Positions 10,193 to 25,100 of a DNA stretch of 64,000 bases are shown in pieces. This DNA is from Siphlonurus alternatus (Eukaryota; Arthropoda; Insecta; Ephemeroptera; Siphlonuridae). A program made the position numbers and the translations under genes. Within the stretch, counting starts at the first letter, position 1, and each line of letters opens with the position of its first letter. Where the stretch lies: positions 21,910,365 through 21,974,364 of the forward strand of contig OX463786.1 of NCBI GenBank assembly GCA_949825025.1, read 5' to 3'. The notes beneath the pieces were generated by a model that did no database searches, was not told where the DNA came from, and saw only the letters and a program-made list of their open reading frames with translations.

Positions 10193-13100
10193 CTGAAACA
10201 TAGGGTGGGATTGTTAGTACAAAATTTACATTCAATTTTATACATTTCCGGGCAGCATGAATTAACATATTTTTTTCTTACATTTTCTGTCTGGAAATTC
10301 CACTTCAAATCACAAGTAATGGACAATTTGCATGACATTTTTTTATTGCAGAAATGAATAGAGGGTACCAAATTATGCTACTCTGAATTCTTTCAGATTT
10401 TTTTGAGACCCAGAACTATTTTTAAATAATTATTGAAAGTGCGGCCACGCTCCCTGGAGGCGTCAATAGGCGTCCAGTCTCTATCCTTTTTATTAAGGCT
10501 GCAGGGGTGCCAACTGAAATCACAGGACTTTCACTAATTATTTAAAAATAATTCCGGGTCTCAAAAAAATCTGAAAAAATTCAGAGTAGCATAATTTGGT
10601 ACCATCTATTCATTTCTACAATAAATTTTTTTCATGTGTTTTCCATTGTATTGTAACTGTATATAAAAAAAAATCACCTGTTCTTCATTGTTTTAGCAGT
10701 CAGTCGGCATTGATTGTTTGAAACAAGCTGAGTCCTGTTCAACAGATTTGTTGTGAACTTGAGGCCGTTGTACCCACATAATTTACATAAAAGTGGAGTG
10801 ACTACTGTTAACAATTCTCCTCTGTAATACAGGTGACTTAATTTAAAATTCATTCCGGAAATGAAGAATTTCTAGTATTTAGAGTAAGTATTTAAAGTTA
10901 AAATTCAAAATTTGTTCTGTGAATTCTTGGAGAAAGTATATAAATATATATTAGATTAAATATATATGGACAAGGAAAGAGAGAAAACCTAATTTTTCGA
11001 GGGATTGTTGTATTAATTTTACTATAGTCTTACATTTACATGTATAGTGGATCAGCAAGCTATGTTGTTCATGTTACATGGAGAGAGTTGAATATATTTT
11101 ACACGTTAAATTACAACAATATATTGTCATATGGAATTTATCACCAAGAAATGTTATAATTTATTACACGTGTATTTGAAAACGGAGTATTGTCCTCAAT
11201 TTTTTTTAATGCATAAATGGATAGAGCGTGCAAAGTTATGCTACCCTGATTTTTTTCAGATTTTTTAGAGCCCGGGAAGTATTGTTAAAAAAATATTGGA
11301 AGTCATTTTTGTGACGTCACGCGGCGGCAAGTCCTATCTTTTTCTTAAGGAGCGGCGTCTCGTGACGTCACAAAAATAACTTTCAATCATTTTTTAAAAA
11401 TAGTTCCCGGGCTCTAAAAAATCTGAAAAAAATCAGGGTAGCATAACTTTGCACCCTCTATCCATTTCTGCAATAAAAAAATTGAGGTCCATTAAATTAC
11501 TCCATTAAATTTGACATAAGAATTATGACAATAATTTTCATTATGCCTATTGCATAAAAACAGGTATTGCCGTTTACTCGGAGTGAATATTATGAAATAT
11601 ATTTTTTTTCTGCAATAACATATATGTTTGGAAATATATTGGGTGCGATTCACGAATTAAGCAGTTAGCCAGGTTTCTAACCACGTTTAACTATAGGTGG
11701 TTTAACATAATATAAAACAGGTATAGTTAAACGTGGTTAAGCTCATTAAATTATATTACAAATTTTTTTTTTTCAATAAATTGACTAGAATGAAGAATAA
11801 TTTTGTCATGTCTCAAAAACGTCTAGGTATGAATGGTACTTTTTCACACATATCTTATTGCTCCAGCTATACTATAGTATAATATATAATAATATATGTG
11901 AACTTCAACTGTACTATAGTATAATATATAATAATAATAATATAATATATGTATCCCATTTAGTGACAATGTTAACCCCAAAGGATTTCCCCGTACTAAG
12001 GGCGGAGGATGATTTGTATCCAGGTCATGCATATTGCACATTTGTATTTCACGCTTGTAAAACTCTCGTATTTGTTTTGTAAAATAAAATATATACTTTC
12101 CATGGCTACTGAACCAACGTGTTGTTATCTTTGGTACACTTGCATAAAAAAATTGATTGAATTTATTCAAGTTGAAATAAATAATGAGGATTTATCTTCT
12201 GGTGTATTATTTCGGATGAAAAAAAAAAAAAAAAAGACGTTGAGATTACTGAGGATGGCATATTATTTAGATTATCCCTAGTTGAAAAATTACATCTTCA
12301 ACTCATCCTTTACATGTCTAAAGCTCATATTTGTACCTCTAAGACACATCCAATTTCCTTTTCGTTCAAAGTGAGGATGAAATAGACAATATTTCTAACA
12401 TTTTATGCACAAGAAGAGTAAAAAAGACGTAATCTCGTCTAAAATGGTGCAAAATAGGAAGGAATTAGACGAACAGAGAGTTTAAAGCGGATAAAAGATG
12501 AAATTTACTTCAATTCGATTATGTTAGCCATTGTAAAAATGCCATAAAAGTGTTATTGTTGAAAATTTGTTATTATAATGTATCTAGTTAATAGTTATGT
12601 TACATTTAGTTTTTATTTGGAAGTGTCTTATTATTTCATGCAGAGTGCCTTCATTATAATTGTATCTGTATGACCAATAAAATTGAATTATATATAATGA
12701 ACGTAAATTATTATTTTTTGGTGTTACAGTTTTCATTATTCATTTGTTTTTTCCTTCCATATGTTTTTTATTGACAGTTTCTGGGAGTGTTTATATTTGC
12801 ACCAACAATGTGATATTATTAATTTGATCTCTTCTTGGTAAAAATAATAAATTTTTACATAATGATAAAATCAACATTTGTAAGTAAAGGATATGAAACT
12901 ATAGATAAAGATAATACGTGTTTTCGAGATAAAAATATTATTTTTCGTCATGTAGAATTATTTTGGGATGAAAATTTTCAAAACGGTTTTTAACGCCTTT
13001 TCCCATATTAATGCTTGTGTGTTCAATATTTGCAAGACTATGACGTCACACCCTTTTCATCACATTTATAATGTGTTCATTTCTTTCACATAATTTGAAT

Positions 13101-16100
13101 GATTTCCTTGTTTTTCTCAATATTGTACAATAATTATAATAATATTGTTTTTAAATTCGATGTTTTATTTTTTATTTTTTTTTCTTTAATTTCTTACCAT
13201 TATTTTAATTCTGTTTTAACAGTAAATTGATAAGTAAAATTAAAATAATTTTGTTTTTCAATGACCTCTATCATACCCTTAGAAGTTTTAATATTTACGT
13301 GTCAGAGGTGAACAGGAAATCTACATAAAAAAATATATATAAATTTATCATACAACGTTTTGTTTTTTTTACATAAAAGAATATTAAAATATGTATTAAT
13401 AAAAATATTACATATAACACTTTCTTAAAATAATATATATTCGTTATTTGATTTTAATGATTTTAAATTTTGTAATTATAATGTTAAATTAAATGATTAT
13501 AGCAAAAATTTTATTAATGCGCAAATTTGTATTTTGTACTTTGGGTGAAATAAATAAATAAAATAAATAAATATAATAATATGTGAAAATTTGAGTTTCG
13601 GGTTAAATTTATTATTGTAACAAATTTAGTAAAAAAATTTGCAATCTTCACCATCTTGTCTAAAATTTGAGTAAAACTCTTTTTCCCCGTTTACAAAATT
13701 TCCATACTCTTGGGGTGTATTGTAATATAGTCTATGTAAAATGTCATATATTTTTTGGAATAAACAAATAAAAAAACAAACAAGCTTTCATATAAATTAG
13801 AATTTGCTAACATATTTTTCAGTGTAGAAAACATTATTTTACATTTCTACGTCACATACGATTCCATTCAACTGCTATAAATGCTCATTATAAACGATCC
13901 TATAACGTTGTAAAGGTTCATAGAAGGAAAAGCTGTGATGAGAGAGACTCAAAAGCTGCTGTTGTTTTCGTTCCCTTTGGGTTCACACACAAACATATTG
14001 AGTTTGAACTAATGATTATAATCCTTCAAATTAATCATTAAAATAAGTATGCTTTTGTGTTGGAATAATTTCCTATATAAACCATTTTACTTGTTGATTT
14101 CTAGTATCTAAACAATAGCATTGTAAAATTGAGTTATATCGTTTCTATTTATTTAGACATTTAATTTAGATGTGATTGTAAAATGGAGTTGTATTGTTTC
14201 TATTTATTTAGACATTTAATTTAGATGTGATTTGAAAATGGAGTTATATCGTTTCTATTTGTTTAGACATTTAATTTAGATGTGATTTCAAAATGGAGTT
14301 ACATCGTTTCTATTTGTTAGTTATACACCTGTGGACACCACGAAAGAAACTTATTAACTTGAAGGAACTGAAAAAGAACTTAAAGTAGAAATAACGTCGA
14401 TCGAAATTTTCCGAGTCGCTTATCTTTCCCGCCTGCATATTTATGCAACCCGCTGTGCATAAGTGCTAAATAGGTTGCCTAACTTTAAGGCAGAATGCTC
14501 ATGGCATCCACATAAAAATCAGTGATAAATGGCAATATGTTATCAGAACAAAATCATTTAAGGATCATGAAAATTTGAATCTGTATACTTATGAAGTAAA
14601 AACGTAGATGGTTAAAGAAAACTAGGCAATAAACAATGTTTTTTTTTTTTTTTTTTTTCATTTTTGAGCATTACAAATTATAACAATTTCACCATAATAT
14701 ATTATAATGGGTGCGATTCACGAAGTAGATAGTCAGGTTTCTAACCACTTTTAGCTTAACCACGTTTAACTAGATGGTTTAAAACAGGTATAGTTAAACG
14801 TGGTTAAGGTAAACGTGCAGGTTAGAAACCTGGCTAACTTCTTCGTGAATTGCAACAATAGTGTAATATATTTTGGTTATATTGGATGGCTGAACACTTA
14901 TTTTTAGTCATAAATTGAGTAGTGTATATGTTTTTTTTTTTGTATTTTTTTCTATTTTGATCAATAAATATATTTTTATATTATTATATTGTAATACTTA
15001 TTTGAAAGAAATTAATTCTGAATTCACAATATCATAAAAAAAAACATTTAGCCAATTTAATTTAAGATTAGATATATAATCGTATTTAGAAATTAGAACT
15101 TTACCTGTCCAGTATCAGTGTCAAACTTGTACAGCCTCAGTCCGGGGTTGCTGGAGTCGCTGGGGGGGCGCCAGGGGGTGACGCTCGGAGCCACGAACAG
15201 CCAGGACACCGGGTCACCTGAAACAACGAACAGCCTTCAGAACAATGGCACAAGACATCCTCGCTACTAATACATTGTCTGCAGTGGCAAAAACAGCCTT
15301 GAGTTGTGACGTCAGCAAGGACTAAATTTCCTACTTCGCACGGTCGCACCGCACGTGGAGGAAAATAATGCAAATGTTGATATCTACTCTAACAATACTT
15401 GGTGATTGACTAATTTGTAACTTAAATGCACTTTTTCTATGTCTAAAAAAATATGCGAATTATAAAATCAGGTCAATCTGCTTTCAGTTAAATAAAATAT
15501 TGTACAACCATTTTTTATTATTCAATTTGATTAACATGTAAACCTTAGCAAATTTACAAAAATTCTGAAAAAAAAATGAGTCAGATTTTATAGTGCCTAT
15601 AAAAGCCATGAAAAAAATTTCAAGGTAATTATTTGAGCCGATTTTTTCTAACTAATTTTTTTTTATTTTCAACATAAGGCTTTCCCATGCAGAGAAAACT
15701 AAAAACTAAAAAAAAAAAAAAAAAAAAAACTCAGCTCTTTTATATTGTTTTGAAATTTTTTCTATGGCTTTTAGGCACTAATATTAAAAAAAAAATCTGA
15801 ATATTTGTGAATTTGCTAAGGTTTACAAGTTAATCAAATAAGACTATAAAAACAAGCTGTTTCGTGTTATCTCTACCTTAAGTAGCTTCCTATCCCTGTT
15901 ATTAATGAATATTGATTATTAGAATAAAAATGAAAAACAAAATTATTTTTTGTAAATTCCAAAGCGTGGTAAATTCCACCCCACGAAATTTACCAAAGCA
16001 AACAGTAATATAGCTTTGCGGCGGACTGTTTGCTTTGACTTGATATGATCGGAATATTATCTTTATGTGGTCTCTACCCCCAGGAAAGGATGGTCAAAAG

Positions 16101-19100
16101 AAAAAGAACACACAACTATATTTATATTGCAGCTTTAACAAATATACTTCTTCTTTATATTGGTTGCTTAAGTAAATAAATATATCAACAAATATTTTAT
16201 GAAGCTTCAATGTTACGGGATTATCAGCTTTATACCAATTGGAATTATTGTAGTCTACACTGAAAAAAACAATAAGATATCAACCCGAGTTGAAATAAAT
16301 TTCATATTTTCTTCACTATTAAAGCTCGACTCTTGTCTAATTTCCTCCTATTTTGCACAATTTTAGAGGAAAAACACGAGATTACGTCTTCTTTCCTCTT
16401 CTTGAGCATAAAATGTTAGAAATATTGTCTTCATTTCATCCTCACTTTGAACGAAGAGGAAATGTGTTTTAGAGGTAAAAAGATTAGGTTTAGACGTGTA
16501 AAGGATGAGTTGAAGATATAATTTTTCAACTAGAGTATTATGTTAAAATGGTTGAGGGAAATAAGTGCATTGACTGGTTCTTGTTAGGTCACCAAAATCA
16601 AGCAACGCCAAGCGTGAATAGTATTTGGATAGGTGACCATTTCTAGTAAAAATCACATTGCTCCCTCTCTGGGGTAAATTCATCTCACTTTCCAACCCAA
16701 TGCAGTATTGCACTAAATTGTGTTTGGTTCCCCAGGCTTATAATATTACTGTTTATTGGTAAATGTATATTATGTTGGTACATCACAAAGAAGATGGCGA
16801 GATGTGAAAACAGAAAAAAACTGTAATATATTAGCAATTAAGTTAATTTTTTTGTTTACATATTAGATAAATGACCCTTATCATTGGTAATAACTTGTGC
16901 AATAAGCTGACAATAATTATGCATTTCATAACCTGATATTCAAATATCTGGTTAATGTCATATCATTTTATATTTTACATAATTCTAATTCTATTTTTTA
17001 ATAATCGTAACATTATTGTATATAGATCATTACTTTACTGCAATGTTTTTTATACCTAAAATAAATATGTAATAAATTATTATTAAAATTTGTTATTATA
17101 TTTAATTAATTAATAATAACAAGTAAAGATGAAAAAATAATTAATTTGCTTCATTTTCCATGTTCGAAGTATTATTAATAATATCATTAAAAATAGGAAA
17201 ACAAATTTTAAATAATAATTTTGTGTGAATTTAAATATTATTTCCAAAAATATTGATCATGTTTAGTGAGATTTCATCTCTCGGACTTCAAAAATTTAAC
17301 AGTTCTTAATCAGTAACCTGAAATAAATTCTTAAATAGATAAAAGTTTAAATTGATCATACAATAATAATTATCATATAATATATTTTGACTGTCACAAT
17401 GTTATTATATATATATTAAAGGTATACAGGCTTCAAATTACAAATTAGACAGTCACCAAGTGGGTTTAGAGTATATAATCAACATTTGCATCATTTTTTT
17501 CCACGCGTGATGCATCCGTGCGAAGTCGCAGTTCAAAGTAAGAAATTTAGTCCTTGATGACGTCACGAAGTCCTTGATGACGTCACAACTCAATGCTAAT
17601 CGGTGCTAGCTGTGAGTTGTGACGTCAGCAAGGACTTTCTTTACAGCGCGACTTCACACAGACGCACCGCGCGCAGGTAAAAATAATACGAATGTTGATT
17701 ATAAACTTGAGCAACACTTAATGTCTGTCTAATTTGTAATTTGAGGCCTGTATACCTTTAACCCTAAAAAACACATTTTATTTTATAAAGGTTTTTGTGT
17801 GGTAAGTGTACTTTTTGAAAATATAATAATAAAATAATGTTGATGCTTCCACGTTGCTTGTCCAGTGTTAAAAAGTCTGCCAACAAAAACATGGAGGTGA
17901 CCGCAGGGGAAAAACTCTGAAGGCTGAGAGTGCTAAAAGGGTTTAAATTGCTGCCCATGATGTTGGCAAGGTGCAAGGTACGATGGTCCCATGCACTACC
18001 TAGAGTATTTAATAATTATTATTAGTCTTTTATTAAACACAAAAAGTGTACATACAACATAGTATTATAAATATATATTCATTATAAATTAATATTTAAT
18101 AATAAGGTTGTTATGAAGAGATGATGTATACTGCAAAAACTAAGCGTTATTTTTTTTTTTTATTTCTAACGCTTGAAATATTCCCTAGTTGAAAAATTAC
18201 GTCTTCAACTCATCCTTTACACGTCTAAACCTAATATTTTTACCTCTAAAACACATCTTATTTCCTCTTCGTTCAAAGTGAGGATGAAATGAAGACAATA
18301 TTTATAACATTTTATGTTCAAGAAGAGGAAAAAATACGTAATCTCGTCTCTTTTTCCTCTAAAATGCTGCAAAATAGGAGGAAATTAGACGAGGAGATAG
18401 CGAATAAAAGATGAAATTTATTTCAATTTGGGAAGTAACATTGTTGCTGTCTCGATGTGTATATATTTTTAAAATGCACCCACCATATGCAATGTAAACT
18501 CTTGTTATTTCTGTGCAATTGAAATCAGAGTAACTGGTCACCTTAGGCGATGTTATTTCTTGTTATTAAAAACAGCGCCTCTGGTGGCAACTGCCCCACT
18601 TACCAAGTGATAATGTATACTAGCTAGAAAAATATATTACAATGTAAATGTGTGCTAGATGAGTTGAATAGATTCAAATTATGATTTTTCTAGTTCGAAA
18701 TCTGTAATTTTAATGATTATAGAGTGAATGATATGATTGGTTTACATATAATTTTAATATTAATGTTAATTAAGTTTCTTCTTGATTCCATCAAGAATTT
18801 GCAAGAATAAAATATGTGCAATTACTGTTTACAGACAATGTTTTATTTACTACTTTTATATAGTACATTAATTAACTATACATATAGTATTAATACTATA
18901 ATTAAAGCATAATTAGAATATGCTTGAAAAATATTGTTCAAATTGTAATTTTTTTACTTGTAAAAGTTTTGTTTAGTGTTCATTTTTTTTTTTTAATATA
19001 TTATGAAGTCTTGATGTAGACTCAGGTAAGAAAAAATGATAAAGAGTGTATTAAATTGCCGACCCTTCATAATGAGGTTTCCATGGTTTCCTCATGAATA

Positions 19101-22100
19101 ATTTTGTTAAGATTTTCTGTTATAGACTTTGGTCGTTTCGATTCAAAAGTTAAACATAATGGGTGCGATTCACGAAGCAGTTAGCCAGGTTTCTAACCAC
19201 GTTTAGCTTAAACACGTTTAACTAGGTAGTTTAACACGTAAAACAGGTATAGTTAAACGTGGTTAGAAACTTGGCTAACTCCTTCGTGAATTGCACTCAT
19301 TAAATAAAATTGTTATAAAACAAAATAATATAATACAGATCTGAATTCAATGGACAACATACATGAATTTTTTTATTGCAGAAATGAATAGAGGGTACCA
19401 AATTATGCTACTCTGAATTTTTTCAGATTTTTTTGAGTCTCAGAACTATTTTCAAATAATTAATTGAAAGTGCGGCCACACCCCCTGGAGGCGTCAATAG
19501 GCGTCTAGCCTTTATCATTTTTATGAAGGATTCAGGGGTGCCAACTTAACTTACTTTTTAATAATTATTTAAAAATAGTTTCGGAACTCAAAAAAGTATA
19601 AAAAAAAATCAGAGTAGCATAATTTGGCACCCTCTATTCATTTCTGCAATAAAAAAATTGCATGCAGGTTGTCCATTGAGAAAAATAGCTAATAGTAATA
19701 AGGAAATAAAAATAAAATAATGTTGTCAATGATATTTATCATATGTGAATTGCAAATATATTAATAGAACAAGAATATATTGTATTCTATTTTTAAAGTT
19801 ACATTGTACAAAAACTTGGTTCTTATATTTTTACAATAGGAAAACGATGAAAATCCAATTTATTTTGTATTTTCTATACTAATCAATCACTTGGTTTTGT
19901 TGGTTTCTTTTTGAAAAGGAAGAAAAATTATTGTTATGGCTTCTCATTGAAAAAGTAATAGAAATTATTTCCGTTGATTTGTAGTCCCGTTTGAATGGAA
20001 AATAATTTTATATTATATTTTTATATGATAACTTATTAGTTCGAACAAAATTTTATTTTCCTCACATTGATAAAGGGTTTGGCGAAATTAAGTACTACAT
20101 CGCCAATTTGTTAAACAATGAAAAAGGATTCATCGGACATACAATAATAAACAATGGTTTGTTACAACCATTACGAGTAGAAAATATTTCGCATTTTTCT
20201 TGTAAATGAAAAACCTGTATGGAAAAATTTTATTGCAGAAATGAAAAGAGGGTACCAAATTATGCAACTCTGAATTTTTGTTAGATTTTTTTTTGAGTCC
20301 CACAACTATTTTTAAATAATTATTGAAAGTTATGTAAGTTAAGTTAGCTTTCCTGAATCCTTAATAAAAAGGATAGGGACTAGACGCCTATTGACGCCTC
20401 CAGGGGGCGTGACCGCACTTTTAATAATTATTTAAAAATAGTTCTAAACCTCAAAAAATCAGAAAAAAAAATCAGAGTACCATAATTTGGTACCCTCTAT
20501 ATCATTTCTGCAATAAAAATTTTCATGCAGGTTGCCTATTATTTAACTTTATAACCCACTTTTAAATTGACAATATATTTTATCAGTGTATTTTTTTAGA
20601 CTCTCCCTTCTATAGGTTTTATATTTAATTGAATCAAAATCGATTTTTTACTAGCTACAACAACCTGTTCAGAATTGTAAACCACCTAGATAAGGTCAAG
20701 CGATATTTGATACGAGAAATATATTCTCTGTTATCAGAAAGAGCCACAAGTGTGTACCTCAAATATGTTTTATAGATGATACAAAAATTTGATATATATT
20801 CTCGATGTGACATATAGCCACGTCACTTATAAAATTGATTATATTTTCCATAGAAATTTATTTTAAAAAGTGAAATATTCTTTCAGTTTGAAGTCACGAA
20901 ATTTATAAGGCAGCGCCACGAGACTGTTGGGTTGCCTACTTACAGGATAACGCTCAGCTGTTTACCTCCCCTCACTTCCCCTACTTTTGTCACACCGTAC
21001 GCTCTAAAGCATTGGAAAAAAAAAATTAGATTTTAGAAAAATTTACTTTGGTTGCCATGAAAATGTAGTTTGTGTATTCTTTATAAACTAGCAGATGATA
21101 TTGAAACGATATAAAATGTAATAATTGCCGTATGTAATTTATAATTATTTTTTTTAAGATTCAAGATTCAAGATAGGTTTTATTTCATCTCATTTGGAAT
21201 GAGATAAAATAAAAAATAAATTTACATGATACATAAAGTACATGAACATAACACAATTTAAGGTTAGCCAACAGGCTTTTACCGTTATCTACCAAAAAGG
21301 TTAAAAAAAAAAAATTAAAATTAAACACAATTATATTAATTAGAGCATTTTGACGAACATGTTATTTAAATTGCATTTTTTTTTTTTAAGTAATTAGTTA
21401 GTCAGATAAAATATTCAAATGTCCACAGTTCAGTCTTTTTCTTGATTCAAAATTTTTCCTACGAGAACGAGTCACACAAGTATGGCCAAATTTATAAACA
21501 CTTTTAATAGTTTCATCATTAACAAATTTTAAATTTTTTGACATGTTTTCAAATGATTTTACAGGTGAACTCGTTGAGATATTTTTTAATTGACACAATT
21601 TTTTTGCATTCTTGGGGATAAAATCAATTAATTTTTGCTTACTGCGAGGGAGGGCTAACACTCGACACCGTCTCATGTTATTTGATCTCTTCTCTGCTGT
21701 TGGTGGCGGTACGGTGATGCTTAGTGAGGGGGAGAGAGGGCGTGACGGGCTCTCCTGCATCATACGCGCTGCATCCATTAATGCGTCTGGTGATGGAGGT
21801 ACAGCAGGGAGAGGATTTGTCGTCTGTTTTTTCTTACGGCTTGGACGGGGGGACAGGCGAGCTGCAGTTCTCACTGGTGCAGCACTCGGGCTCGGCTGTG
21901 GCGTTGCATTCTCGAGCTCGTCGTCCTCGCTGCAGCTACTCACGCTCACTTGTTGAGGGGGTGCACGTGACCTTGGGGTCAAGGGCTGATTTTGGGCAGG
22001 GTTGCCAGTTGTACCGCTCTGTATTGTTGCAGCATCCTCCTTACTGAATGCCGTCCCATCTATAATAAGTTTTCCATCTCTAATGACAGCGCGGAAACCC

Positions 22101-25100
22101 CTGCTACGTGCATTGTCTAATTTTGGTTTCAACTTTTTACGGTCAATGCGATCTTGTTTCGTAAGGTCATGCAACACAGTAATATTCTCACATGACTTTG
22201 ACTTTTGCATAAGCTCTTGTTTTTGAAAAAAAGTTGAAAATTTGCATAGAATAGGTCTGTTTCCCTTTGCCTTGCCCAGACGGAATGAATCTATAATAGC
22301 TCCTTCCGGTAATTTCATGTCCATTTTATCGCAAATGTTCTTTACTGTATCATTACAGCACTCGGAGTTTAATGGATCAGGGATACCAAATATGATCACG
22401 TTGTTTTTACGTTGTTGTCGTTCTAAACTAGCAACTTTGTTTTTCAAATTTTTATTGTCATGGGCAAGGCTTTCAATTTTTTGCTGTAAATTGTCAATTT
22501 GATTTTTGTTTTTAATTTCATGCGCTGCAAACTGGTACCTGAGAGCTGCCATATCCTTCTTGAATTCACAACGTAGCGCGGCGAACTTCTCATTTATGTA
22601 CGCGCAGACTCCAGGATCATTTGTTGGCCCAGGGTTGCTCTCAATGCCGGCAGCGATCAGGAGGATTGCAGTAATTAGTCCGTGGTAGAACTCAAATTTA
22701 TATGCATTTAGTAGGTTAATTTTCTTAAGTGAACACACTCGTGAAACACTAACACAGTGGCTGCCTATTCTGGCGCGCCACACACTCAGATCCACCCCCA
22801 TGACGGGAGCGACAAAAAAACACGTCCGACGTCTAGCTCTGACAAACTCGAACCATCTAATTATTTTTTTATATTTTCTCCCCTTACACGCTGCAACACT
22901 ATGGTTCCTGTAAAGTATGCAATATGTGTTGCAGTGACGTCACGTGGGCCTGTTGGTTTATCCTTTGTCATCATATACAATCTTTATGTGCGTGACGTCA
23001 TATAAATGTTGACAGAAACGGATCATACAATTTTTTTTTTGTAGTTATGTTCTGAAATGACTGAGGGAACTGTGGAAAACTTAGTTAGAATGAACGGTAT
23101 ACGTACAGTCGTCTTCTCGGAAAATTTTCCTTTGACGCCTTGTTAATCATCATGCATAATGCCTCGTAAGAATAACACAGGGTAGGTTGATTAACAAGGC
23201 TGCAAGTGGGAAATTTTTCAAGGCGGCGACTGTACATATTTTACTGGCTATGTGCGAAAGGGGAAATACCTTACATGACTGCAAGAAAAAAGAACACGAT
23301 TAATATTCAATATAAAATATGCTCAAATTTTCTCCTGAGTTTTAAGAATTAAGTTTCAAATACTTTTATGTTTTCAATGTATTACTATCATTATTTATCA
23401 TATTTTAACATGATAATAAAATATATTTTTGCTATATTACTGAAGGTGTTCTGGGCATTTAACATAATAAAATTAAACATATTTCAGAAAAAAAGCTAAT
23501 AATTTCATATAAAAAAAATAATATACATTATCGTTTGTATGGTTTTTGATCAAATTTTATTACATTCAGGCTATATTATTATAGAGATAAAATACAATAA
23601 ATAACTCCATCAAAATTAAAATGCGGTTACTATTTGTAACCACTTTCAATTATTCAAATGGTGTTATACTGAGGGAACTGTGGTAAACCTCATTCAAGAG
23701 AGATGTATTAAAATGTAGTAGTAAAATCAATAAATTGGACATCCAAAGCTGATAAAATAACATCCTCTCAGTAAATAAATGTTAAATACGAAGTGCTTTT
23801 AACTGAAATCAATATGTTTTTTTTTCTCTTCGTTAATAATGTAATCAATTAAATAAACGCTTCCTTTTTATCTCTGAGAAAATTTTATCTTAAGGTCATT
23901 ATTCTTTCAACTGCGACTGCATGCTGTGTTAAATTTGTCACAATTTTTTTATATAAAATAACTTGAATTAACTAAAATAAATTATTTAATCTAAAATATA
24001 TTACGAAAAAAAATCACTTTTAGACTCCTTGCCTCTGAAAATTTCCCACTTGCAGCCTTGTTAATCACCGTACCCTGTGTTATTCTTACGGAACATAGTA
24101 ATTAAAAAGGCTGCAGAAGGAAACTTTTCAGAGCCGAGGAGTGTACATTTCAAAATTAAAGTAAGCCTCTACGTATAATATATTTATCGCTTCTATTCTA
24201 GGTAAAGTGAAATGGAGTATCAACCTCAATTTTTTTATTGCAGAAATGGATAGAGGGTGCAAAGTTATGCTACCCTGATTTTTTTCAGATTTTTTAGAGC
24301 CCGGGAAGTATTTTTAAAAAATAATATTGAAATTTCTTTTTGTGACGTCACGAGACGCCGCTCCTTCAGAAAAAGACAGGACTTGTCGCCACGTGACGTC
24401 ACAAAAAGGACTTTCAATAATTTTTTAAAAATAGTTTCCGGATGTAAACTTTTCAAGTAAAAAAAAAGTGATATTTTTTTCTTTTTTTAATCACAAAATA
24501 ATGACAAATTTTAAGCCACTAAAATTTTGATCAAATTCTCTATATTAGTACCTATAACTCAATATTTCATATTATTAAGTACTTATAAAAAATTTAACAA
24601 GTTTTTAATTTGATTTTATTTCGCAGTTTAATTGAAGCCTGTAGCTTCAAGTTTAATTTTTTATATTCGACTACTTTTTTTATATTAAATAGCCCGAGGA
24701 CTTTTTTAAGTTTAAAAACTGTCAATAACTCTTAGCGAGAATAAAAAAATGAAGTTACTAAATTGTACAGTAAAAAATATAGGAAAATTGTCAAATAAAA
24801 CAACATTAAAATAAATTATGGAAGTAAACTAGAAGTAGACAAATTCTGAGAAGGAAATGGTTCTCGACAAATAATTAATTTAATAACAAACAAAAGCACA
24901 AAAAGTAAATACAAAAATATGAAACAAAATTAATATTTTCAAGAAGCCAAACATTTAATAATTCTTTTATATCTGTTATTGGTTCATCTTAAACAAGAAC
25001 GTCTAAATTAGTAAAGAATTCAGGAAATATTTAAAGGTGTAGAGCTAGACGCAGTGCATGGATTGACCAGGGAGTTTTGTTTTGGTACATACTTTATGAA

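Noticed and set aside
21612..22502. Plus-strand open frames opposite LINE ORF1
   Set aside because: Shadows of the minus-strand ORF1, which has clear domain order.
24257..24460. Open frames on both strands
   Set aside because: They lie in foldback A4; the mirrored arms open both strands.
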